In this document: in pieces, positions 53,785 through 64,000 of the stretch | Numbering within the stretch: the stretch's first letter is position 1 | Layout of the letters: each line of letters begins with the position of its first letter | Assembly (NCBI RefSeq): GCF_040054535.1 | Contig: NC_090797.1 | Coordinates: forward strand, 3,097,501 to 3,161,500 | Origin: Antennarius striatus | Lineage: Eukaryota > Chordata > Actinopteri > Lophiiformes > Antennariidae | DNA length: 64,000 nt | Direction: 5' to 3' | Notes under the pieces: generated by a model | What the model saw: only the letters and a program-made list of their open reading frames with translations | What the model was told of the DNA's origin: nothing | The model's database searches: none | Made by a program: the position numbers and the translations under genes

Positions 53785-56700
53785 AAGAAATCACTTTAAA
53801 GGTCAATCCAATCACACATTGGTTTGTAATTTAGCCTTTTAGCTAGCTAGGTTTATGTTCCGTGAGACATTTTTCAGGATGTGGAAATAAAAGAGATGAA
53901 CTTTCCATTTGCAATCAGTTAGACTCTCTGAATGTTTATTAGAAAGACATAAGGATGCTTCAAAAGTGTGTTTCGCATAAGTTGCTGGATCCAAAGACCG
54001 CCAGGGGTTTGACTGAGTTGCATGCTGATAAGTCAAATAGTGGGACGGCACATGTTGAAAGAATTAGTGGGGAGGTAGGGTGACGGGAAAACAGAGGTAG
54101 AGGATTGGGGGTGGGGGTGGGGGGGCAGGAAACTGAGTTTGAAGGAGCAGAATGAGACATTTGTTAAGTGCTAACATGTCGCAGGTTAAAATGTGGTTGC
54201 AATAAAAAAGATCTGTCCAGGAAACCAAGCGAGGTTTTTGACTTATTGGATCAAACCTGGATGTTTTGTCTTTTTTTTGCACCTGCTAAAAACAATAATG
54301 TTCTTTCATTTGATGCTCCTACCTTCACGGTTTTCATCTCAATTTTGATTAATCTCAGTCATCCTTTGGCGTGCAGGACATCTATTCATGCGAATCTGAA
54401 TTCCTTCTGTTCACACCTGAGGTGTTGGGTTTTACTTGTCTCAACATGTGTCTTGTCCAAATTCAAACCGGCCTAGCCAAGACTCCAACCTGCTAGAGTT
54501 GAGTTTGCTTAGTTAAAGCAGTAGTTTGACTTTACGTCAGTCTTATTGTCACCATGAGGGTGCCAGGAAACAAGGAGTTACAGCAATGAGCCAAGAAATA
54601 TTCCTCTGCAGCCAGACTGTTTCACTTTTTCTAGTCTATGTTTGGAGTCTAACCAATCCTTCTTCTTCAGTGGTTTGGTTGTCAGCGAATAAGTTTACAC
54701 AGCTTCCACATTTGCTACTGATAAAGAGCAATTATTCAAATGAATCAAATATATCTAAAATGCCTCATCTTTTCAAAGGCTAGGGATGCTGAAAGGATGC
54801 TTAGTTACCAGCACCAGCTTTTGATAGTAGCTTTGGAAATACCAATGTTTATGACGCCAAAATGTTGTTATTTACTCCAAAGCAACTTGCTTTTTGACTC
54901 CCGAGCCACTTACTGTGTTTTTGGTGGATGTGCATATCTTAAAACCCCAAAGGGGGAGTCTTAGGACCCTTGTCTGATCGGAGGGAAAGGCCCATCGGTC
55001 TGCCAGTACATCATACCCACACATACACAAACGCTGACTCAGACCAACTGTACCTCACCGCAGCCCCCTCACTGTTCCAGTGGAACAAGCCTGTCAATGC
55101 AGATGGTGTCGTTCCATTGTGAATAACAGACCGGGCATGTCAGCTCCAGACAGAAACAGCTGAGAATGTATGTGAAGACACGCTTTTCCAGCCCACTGAG
55201 TTCTCTTCAACTGTCCGACTATCAATCGTCTCAAATGAAGCAAACATGAAAGTTCATTTCCTTTCGCTGCAGCCGTTGGCGTCATTAGTACAGTTAGGGA
55301 ACAGTTAGCTGAACCCAATACAAGCAGAATGGATTGTTTCTCCTCGGTAAGTGTGCATATAAGTGTGTGTCTGTCTCATTTCCCAACATTTATATATATT
55401 CACGTTCTTTCATGTGTGTTGTTGCTGCTCGAGAAAAAGCTTTTATGTCCATGCTGCACGAATCTGCAGCTGATGAGCGACATGTTTCAACAGGAGACTC
55501 CGTCCAGTCCAAACAGCACACCAGACGTAAGTGAAGTGGAAGGCCTGGAGAGACCTACTTGAGTAGACACAGACAAATCCTCCGTATTTACGTCTAATTG
55601 CTTTCAGATTAAGTCACTTGATGCATGTGGTTTCATGTTCAACACTCTACTGTAATATGTGAACTATAACAGGGGTCCTATGTGGTCTAGTGTGAAAAGC
55701 GTTGCAAGAAATATATCTTTGAGTAAGAACAGATGCAAAACGGTGTGACCATATCCTCCAAAATGCACCCAATAAAGAAAATAATGAGGAGGTATGGATG
55801 ACAAAATAAAGAAAAACCTAACCCACCATGTGGCCCTTGAAGACCTCCAGAGCAGCTCTGGTACAATTGCCATAGTTTCTGGAACTCTTCAGGAACCTTA
55901 ACACCATTTTTCCATCCATTATGTCTGCTAGTGAATAATTTCTCTCAAATCCCAATGTGTGTAAGTGTAGAACAAACATATCTGGTCGATGCAAGCACAA
56001 ACTCTGGTTTCCAGCTATAATGGAGGTATTCCATGTCTTTAGCGCAAATCTAAAAGGCGGCTTTGTACACAAACATGTCATGTTTACATTAGTGTTTTGT
56101 ATAAAACACATGTTTTATACGTGTATCACCGAAGCCTGACGAACATACCATTCCTTCCTCATAAAATGTTTGCAAAGCTGATTTTTAGATTCACTTTCTT
56201 CAGCATATTCCAGCTGCAGCCTTCTTTTGGACTTTTTGGTATATTTAGCAGAATAGCATTAAGCCAGGCGAGCAACCTGCGTCAGCATCAAGGTATACAG
56301 TATGTGCATAATACAGGCTGATAGACTGTCCCGTAGCAAAATGATTGTTTCTGCAACTTTTCCCACGCAGAATATTAGAAAGTTGTGTTTCTTATTGGAG
56401 GTAGAAGTCATACAAGGTCATGAAACTCTTATTTGACTGCGACAGAAAAAGATTCTGTCTCAACTTCCCTTTATAGTCAATGAAAAGTCTCCAAACCAGT
56501 GCGACCAGTGCTGTAACAGCTCAGATCTCTCCCTGTGGTTCACCCCATGCTTCATACCAGCCCAAATAGCTTTTCCAGTCTGGCGTTACGTCCCACCCAG
56601 CTCCCGTTGGTCGGTCCATGCTAGTCTCTGTAAACAAGGACCTCGTTATTTTAGTCAGCGACTTCCTCAGGAGTGTTGCTCTAAATACCATGTAGACTAT

Positions 56701-59700
56701 ATTTTTTACCGCCAATGTCATCTACGCTGAACCGCATTGAAGTTTGGTCTGGATGTGAAATGTGGTAACCACATGTCCCATCTGTGAGAGGACTCTGAGG
56801 CCTTTTGGAGGAAAATATGGACATTTGTTTATGCTGCATGTGCCTTGGCATTAGCAATACAGGCTACACTGCATTTCAGGTCGTTTATGAGAAGTATTCA
56901 TGATGCATACATAACATGGCTTGCATAACACATTGCTCTCTTCCTCAGTGTTTTTAGTCATGCTAAAGCCATGAGAGGCTAGAGAATGATTGCATGCTAA
57001 CAATTATTATATCACTGTCACTGTCAATGTGAGCATCTTAGCATGCAGACAATAGATGTTCTGCATTGTGTCCAAGTTCCCATTGGCATAGACTTTTGTT
57101 CTTTCACTGGAGTATCTTAAAAATACCTGATCATTATCTAGTTTTCCTATTTCACGAGAATAAAGAAGAAAAAAATTAGATGAGACAAACTCCCAGCACA
57201 AAAAAACAACATAAAACAGAACCAACAGGAAGAACTCATCCTTACAGCTGATCCTGAGTGCTGGCTTGAAAGACTATTTATAATCTGTACAAAAACAGAT
57301 AGTCTCCTCTCATTGACTAATTACAATACAAATAGCAGCCGACACACTTTACTATGAGGATCATCACTAATGCACATGAAGGCCCATGTCAGTTTGGGAG
57401 CCAGAGAGAAGAGGAACAACAGCTGGCATCTACAGGCGCCATCAGTCTCCATATCCAGGCCCTGCCTGGAGGATGTAAAAATAACAGCAACCGCTGCAAA
57501 TGAAATGTTAGGGTCACAACGGCGACAATCGGGACAAAAGCGATGAAGAAGATGATCTTATTAGTCTTTGTTTTCAACATTCGATGCTACATTTGACTTT
57601 TTATCGGCGTTCTTGGCTCTGTTTTTGATGCCTTCATAACACAGGGAGGCTGTGACTCTGCAACTCTGCCAATAAACCCCTGTGAGAGTTTGATTATGTC
57701 TTCACTTGTGATGGAGATTGAGTTACCAGCGTGGGTTGAAAGCTGAAACGTTACCACGCGATTGAGTCTCCAACTGCCAAACAATGTAAAAATCGTTATC
57801 TCGTCATTTCCATTCCAACTTTTTCAAGTGGCTTTTCAAACTAAAACAGTTTACCAAGTCAGTCATCCTGTTGGGTGAAGGACAGCCAGCGTTGAACACA
57901 AACAAACCACAAAATAAACGCTGAAATCGGTGCTAGTCCTTTGTGAGGAATTTTGTTTTGGTGAAGGCTGTGCAGGGAGTGAAGACTCAAAAATCCCAAA
58001 TGATTGCAATGCCTTTAAAATACCTTCATCTGGAACAGAACCCAACTCTTTCATTCTTCTTGTTCTCAAACTCCCTACTTAGAGTAAAAGATTTATAAGG
58101 GCTATACCAGCTACTGCTTGTGCAACAGTAAATATGCCACTGCACTGAATAATAAAATGGAAGGCATAATTCATCACGGTTGGCAGGAATTCACTTTGTT
58201 AAGAGAGGAGGTAACACCTCAAGACCAAAGAGCTGAATGCCTGAGTGCAAACATCTATGAATGAATTATGAAATGAATGTTTCGCAGGGAAAAGAAACCC
58301 GAGGGTAAGAGGGTACGATGTGTGGGGGAGAGAAAGTCGTCAGGATAAGATTAATGATAGAAGCTGAACAGCCATGGGACGGAAAATATCATGATGTCAG
58401 CAAAAAGGAAATTCCCCCAAGGCGACAGGAGACAGGTGATGCTGTTGTGCTTCTGTTCACCCGGGAACACACAAGAAGAACTTAAAATTCCAACCAACCA
58501 AAGGTATAGATGAGATTATTAACAATACAATAGATTTTCTAAGATTAACATTATATCTCACAATGACAGTTTCATTCTGACGACTCTGAGGCTTAATCCT
58601 GAGAGGAGAAACGGATTCTAAATCACCGATGACATCCCCTCTGCTTCCCCCACTCAGGGTTTGCTGCAGAAGCCAAAACATATGGACAATGTATTAAATG
58701 ATGTCACGGTGGAATCAGTCTCTTTGTAAATTTAGGGATTAAACCAACAACGAATCATCATCAAAGAATCAACTTCCTCTTAACTTTAAAGATGGTTTTA
58801 GCGTGTTTCAGATTACAGCTTCACTCTAGTCCCTTATAAGATCTTATTTTCAACAAATGTCAGGCAGGTATTTAAGTGAAAATATCTAATTAAATGACAT
58901 TTAACCCGAAGAGCAACAGCAAAGAAGTGCTGCTGCAAACCAATAAAGACATCAGGCTCCTTTGGAAATGAGCTCCATTACAAAACTGTTTAGAAAATTG
59001 CATGAAGAAGTAAACTTTTTGGGGAAACGTGACTGCTTGGGTGGTGTTGGTGGACTTTCTAAGTGTTTAGCTGTTTCTTTTACTAGCCTGTGTTTCATGT
59101 TTGTGTTCCGTTCATCCCTGTTTTCTGTTTTCCTGCAGGTGTTTCAGTTTTCAGGTGATAAAGCAGGCAGCTGATGAGACACACCTGAATTCTATCTCAT
59201 CCTCCTCCCTATATCTCACCCTTACCGCTCATTCCTCTGCTCCTCTGCCAGAGAATTCAATCACGTTCATCTATCTGGTTGTCTCTCAGAAAAACCAACA
59301 GTTGCATCATTTAAGGCTGTTTTTTTTAGCCGTGACTCATTGCTATCAGCGTTTCATCGCTGAATGCAGAACTTCCCGCGCGCAAACCCTCAATCCTGCA
59401 CAGCTTCTACCTGCCTATGGAGGCACGTCTGTCTCCAATAATGCTGAACGGGCTGTTGGGGATGGAAAAGTTCAGACCTCAAGAGGAAACGGTTTAGAGA
59501 CACAAGGGCCACTGTGTTACCGAGAGAGAAGCAGGGGAGGCTGTGAAAACAAACGGGCGTCTTTATTCTGTAGCTGCCAATAAAAAAATGTAGAAAATCA
59601 AGTTTGCGTTGGCGCTGCACGTCGTGGGCATGACAGGAAGTCAGGCAGGCGGGTAATTATAGATCGGAGTTAAAGTTCAGGAATGAGGGGCAAGTGTGAA

Positions 59701-61564
59701 GGTGAGGGTTTCTGACCACCAAGTGTGACCTTAGTTTGTTTCCTTTGGCGAGGAACTCTGAAGCAAAGATGAGGAAACTTATGGGGGATATAAAGATATG
59801 AAGAAAAAAAACAAGTTTAACCTAAAGACCTGATTCCTGATATAGAGTGAAGTGAGACAGAAAACCCTCACACATCCATGCAAGCGTAATTGGAACCAGA
59901 CAAGTTCATTTCTCCAGGAGAGACTTTCAGATAGAGGTTAAAGATGATGAACCCCCCCCCATGACAAAGAGAAACAGGCAGTGGAAAGAAGATGAGGTTT
60001 TCTCCTGAGTCCGAGCATTCAAAGTTGTCTCTATCTCAGCTTAGCAACCGTTGCTAACCATTAGGCGTTATCTCCATCAGGATCTTTGGCTAATGAGGTT
60101 TCCCGCCGACACACACCCACAGCTGACATTACTCAGGCATCAGTGGGGTCTCCCCCCTACTTGTGTCTTGGCTGGATTTAATGGTGTTACGACACCACCA
60201 ACCCTAAAACACCACTACGTCGTGAAACACAGGTTCACTGATGATAGTTTTTTTGTGTGCAAACGGCTTCATTAAGACGAGAGAGAGAGAGTTGGGCTTG
60301 TTATCTCTGATGCACACCAACTATGCTGAGTCTAGACACATCTGCACAAACACAACAAACACAACACTCACTCTGTGCGTAACTCTTCCCGCTTCTCACT
60401 CCCCTTCCTACAAACCAGTCGGATAAAACTCAACCGCTACGAGCTGAAACAGCAGAACAACGCATAAGAGACGGAGTAATTCAAGAAAACTTGCAAGTCA
60501 AACTTTTTAAACCCCCCCCCCCTTTTTTTTTTCTTTGTTGGTGCAGAATTCCAGAGTTAAAACAGCCGTCCGTCCGCTCTGCACCCCATGAGTTTGGAAT
60601 TTAATGAAACCCACGCAAAGGCATGCACCTCAGATGGATATATAGCTGCACTCACGTTCACATAATGCTTAAAAGCATCCTTTGTAGATGACTATTCTAC
60701 GCTTTTGTTTCCAACAAGAGTTGGCTCTATATTCAATGAACGTGAGTCAGCCCATTGGCATCAATTACCCACAATTCTTCACTGTACAAAGAAGGTCCAA
60801 GTTGTATTATTATCCCTTCACTCCGGCAGGAGGAGCGTTCAGCTCTATCTGTTGGACTGCACCATCATCATGCACGTTTTTCAGTTACACAACACAAGAA
60901 AGTCGGTAAGAAAAAAATCATGTAAAATTAGCGTTTGAGTGTTTTTCTTTACTGCATGCCGCTGAGACGAACTCGTGGTCAACGGCGAGCTGCAGTGACC
61001 TTTTGTAAACTTGGCGCAACTTCAAAAAAGTTACCAACTGGAGTTGGAAACAGAGGAGCTTGATTGTCACTGTAAACTTTGAGCCAAATAAACACAATTC
61101 ATTTCTTGTATACATTTTAAAATAAATGTCAAAAAGTGAAATGTAATTCTGCAGCGAAATCTAATGGGTAAATTTAATGTATCATGTTATGCAATCACGC
61201 TAGCTCAGCTCTTTCCATTCATATCTTCATGTTAGTGCTTCTATGACTGTGCAGCAAGTTCTCGACATGTCAGTGTTTCATTTATGAAGAATGGAGGAGA
61301 AAGGAAGAACTGCACAAAAGAGGTTAGATTTTATTACATATACTTAAACCTAGCAACCACTTCAACTAAAAAGAATATGTTGTAACACTAAGACCTCAGG
61401 GAATCAGATTTCATCATGAAAAACTGAACTATTGGAGCAAAAGCAAACTTGTAAAATGAATATTTCATTGGGAAAGTTTGGGGTATTGCTGCTGCTTTCA
61501 TCTAAGTTGGTTGTGGTAGAGAGAAACACATCTGATTGGGTCAATAAGAAGGTTTCAGTCCTAC
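53785..61564. other. Upstream of lrrc17, no recognised gene
   Basis: No open frame here shows a family signature. The longest, 160 codons at 59101-59583 (plus), begins in ordinary non-coding sequence. Its part near 59160-59200 (gcagctgatgagacacacct) resembles words common in fish repeats. lrrc17 promoter and untranslated exons must lie somewhere upstream of 53664, but I cannot place them. Confidence 0.45.
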
Positions 61565-61705
61565 CTGTGCAGGCAGAGACTCGGACTCGGGCTCGTCCAC
61601 TAGGACCTGCAGATCTCCGGTTGGTCCCGCGTCCCAGGCTCCTAATCCTGTCATGAGCGCTCCGTCCCAGCCAAGAAAATCTTCCTGGTTGTCTAAACGT
61701 AGAGC
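61565..61705 (-). CDS. Candidate 141-bp internal coding exon, gene unknown
   Basis: On minus, an acceptor (ccctcactccag) precedes 47 open codons, beginning ALRLDNQEDFLGW and ending EPESESLPAQ, and is followed by a donor (cag/gtagga). The length is divisible by three and the phase is 0 at both ends. The segment has balanced codon-like composition and an acidic translation, unlike the CT and CA arrays beside it. I do not recognise the protein. The plus strand is also open here, so coding status is only a suggestion. A neighbouring exon has not been found. Confidence 0.3.
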
Positions 61706-61738
61706 CTGGAGTGAGGGACGAACGACTGACTGCTCCTT

Positions 61739-61741
<3 letters not shown>

Positions 61742-61827
<86 letters not shown>
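61742..61827. repeat. (CT)n microsatellite
   Basis: About 43 pure CT units. They give Leu-Ser frames on plus and Arg-Glu frames on minus. Confidence 0.98.
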
Positions 61828-61833
<6 letters not shown>

Positions 61834-61951
61834 TGTCTGGACTTTTGCTTTTCACCCACTCAGCTGGATCGTGCTGAGAAATTGAAGAGACTGCAAAGAA
61901 AAGTTGATTCTCAAAGGAGCCACAAGGCTGTGTCTGGTTTAGTATTACAAT

Positions 61952-61974
61952 CACACACACACATGCACACACAT

Positions 61975-62058
<84 letters not shown>
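61952..62058. repeat. (CA)n microsatellite
   Basis: About 50 CA units with two atg interruptions near the 5' end. It is inverted relative to the TG array starting about 130 bases downstream. Confidence 0.97.
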
Positions 62059-62060
<2 letters not shown>

Positions 62061-62190
62061 GTAAGGAGGGTGCAACCCCCAAACTGGTCCCCTCTATTTA
62101 AACCAATGAACTTCCTCCAGAGTTTGCAGCTCGCTGCTCTGACTGACTGGGTGCAGGAGAGAGATGGACTCCTGAGTGGGAGAGGCGGTG

Positions 62191-62254
<64 letters not shown>

Positions 62255-62260
62255 GTGTGT
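62191..62260. repeat. (TG)n microsatellite
   Basis: About 34 TG units with one gc interruption. Confidence 0.97.
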
Positions 62261-63584
62261 CACGCTGCCAGTAAGAGGCAGAGGTGTAAATCTTTACATG
62301 TTCGTCCCAGAATAGTCTTGATGATCTTCCAGAATCCACATTTAGACTCTTTGACAAAGCCTGTTGGGTCTTTATTACACTTCTGAAGGAAGCTGTTTTA
62401 TTTGGACGGAGCAGTGATGTAGGGTAGCTTCTGTAATCTAACACAAAATAGAAGAAACTTTGACCAAAGATGTCTTGAAATCTGGGGAGGCAATGTGAGG
62501 CCCCTTAGAGTTCATCCTGGACGCCAACGCTGCTTTGCTAGACTTTGCTAAACTTTGCTAAACGCCAAAGTGTTGAGGAAGATCTTCGTTTCGATGCTAT
62601 TGTGTAATCTCTGTTTTTTAAAAAGTGATTTTGTTGAAGAATGTCTTCTTTCTTATCAGCTCTTGAACCACTGCTACCACTGTTGTAGAGACAATTTGTC
62701 GTTCCACCCATCATCTGGACTGCATCACTTTTACATCAGTCCAAAAGATCGGTCTAACGTCAGCGTTTTAGTGTGTCCTTCTACTTCTGACCCATTCTTA
62801 ATGTGTGGCTTTAAAGATAGAATATCATAGAATGAAATATCTCAATACGAGATGTTTAATCCTACACGTATTCCTCTCATCAGTGCCAGTCGCTCCTATT
62901 TTTGTGCTTGAATCTACCACAAATCTTCCAGTTCGCCCTTTGAAAGCCATTATGTGCTGCAGCCATCCGTTAGTGGGGAGAGCAGTAGAGCTGATGAAGC
63001 AACGCTGCAGCACAGGACGGATTTAGATTTATGTAAATGTGCTTCACCCTAGTAGAGCTCTTCTTTGAACCCCCCTGATGTCTCTTTGGTTCAGTCTGAT
63101 TGTTTAGCATTGCAGTTTGTGTGTATATACACTCAGCCCACTTATGATGTGTTAGTTAGGGTTAGGAAAACCTCTACTACTTGTTGCTTACATCAATCAT
63201 TTGCTCTCTTTGACGCAAAACAGCAGTTTCTTCTTCAAGCCAATGGACTTTTTTTCCAAATGTAGGTGCCAGAGGAGAGTAATCCCTGCTAACTAAAATA
63301 GTAGTGCCTTCGCTTTTGCTTCTCTGGATCAACACTGAATGCAACAGCTCCATATTAGGATCACTATGCTGTGCTGGCTTAAATGGACTGTTTACTGCCA
63401 AACACTTAGAATGGCTTGAGGGCACTTAGACCAGAGCAACTGTTTTAAGTAAGAAGGAGGAGCTGGGATGGAGACAGAGCTTTTGTGCAACGGCTATTAA
63501 ACAGTCGTGCTGTCTAGCAGGATGACAGGCCGCTATTTAGCAAGGGACGATGAGCACAGAGTGGTTCTCAAACATGCACCCACC

Positions 63585-63585
<1 letters not shown>
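62261..63585. other. No gene recognised
   Basis: Contains a short tandem of 'actttgcta' words at about 62535-62563. No coding or RNA motif was seen. Confidence 0.55.
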
Positions 63586-63622
<37 letters not shown>

Positions 63623-63627
63623 TGTGT
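63586..63627. repeat. (TG)n microsatellite
   Basis: About 20 TG units ending in gcgcgtgtg. Confidence 0.95.
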
Positions 63628-64000
63628 CCATGCCCAGAGATTGTTTCTGTGCCAACCCAGCTGTAGTGCCACCGGGGAGATGAAGCATGAGTGCCTTGTT
63701 AAAACACTTCAAACACATTCTTTAAATAGCCGGGTCAACTTTTGACTCCAGTGCACCCCTTTAAGACATTTTATAGCCTTCGTTTGTAATATAAATGTCT
63801 AAAGTGACCTTTAAAGACATCGAACATATATAATTTTGTCAAATTAGCCACTTTCATGGCACTTCAGCCCTTTTTATATAGGCTTAAAAACTGTAAAGTG
63901 TTACAAGAGGTCCTCTCAAATGCACAGAAATGTTTACATTGATGAAAAGGCACTGATGGCTTCCTGGAGGGGGGCCTCTAAATGCCGCTATAATTATGCG

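Noticed and set aside
61541-62263. 240-codon minus-strand open frame
   Set aside because: Most of it translates the CA, TG and CT arrays (Thr-His, Cys-Val, Arg-Glu runs). Only the 61565-61705 part looks possibly coding and is listed separately.

Overview
The window is vertebrate nuclear DNA, almost certainly from a ray-finned (probably percomorph) fish. It has compact multi-exon genes with GT-AG introns, many very long CA/TG microsatellites and a (GATA)n array. It also has small inverted-repeat transposons, a dispersed repeat of a type abundant in teleosts, and protein families that match vertebrate orthologues. Nothing in it looks bacterial, viral or plasmid-borne. I see no operon, CRISPR array or defence system. 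Most short open frames are chance frames or translations of simple repeats.

Layout. 1-24.8 kb is a gene-poor stretch in which I recognise no gene. It holds a hairpin cluster (513-659), two inverted-repeat elements joined at one TA (3718-4211), a teleost dispersed repeat (about 5792-5930), CA/TG microsatellites near 8 and 20 kb, and a 19-bp-unit element (22655-22796). 25.0-28.1 kb (minus) is a complete nine-exon pseudouridine synthase gene, pus7l, with a CpG-rich promoter at about 28.4-28.5 kb. 29.78-29.94 kb (minus) holds a tRNA-Lys-like relic 12 bp upstream of an initiator tRNA-Met gene, followed by a Pol III T-run. 30.37-33.79 kb (plus) and 38.39-36.00 kb (minus) are two convergent TSPAN8-like tetraspanin genes. 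They have nine coding exons each, all introns in phase 0 and nearly matching exon sizes, and each has a perfect cAMP-response element a little over 100 bp before its start codon. 39.84-41.91 kb (plus) is a four-exon Rab GTPase, best matched to Rab19. 53.66-43.80 kb (minus) is the secreted leucine-rich-repeat gene lrrc17, with a 5.5-kb second intron. 53.8-64 kb has no certain gene, but a 141-bp phase-0 exon candidate lies at 61565-61705 (minus), followed by CT, CA and TG arrays.

The genes do not form a pathway: RNA modification (pus7l), membrane organisation (two tetraspanins), vesicle traffic (rab19) and extracellular signalling in bone or mesenchyme (lrrc17). The two tetraspanins are the only pair clearly related by descent. 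The observations I rate highest are that pair and its CREs, the tRNA pair, the abutting transposons, the foldbacks and UG-rich tract in rab19 intron 1, and the unassigned exon candidate near 61.6 kb. All gene models come from reading splice sites by eye. Family names come from remembered family sequence features, without database searches.
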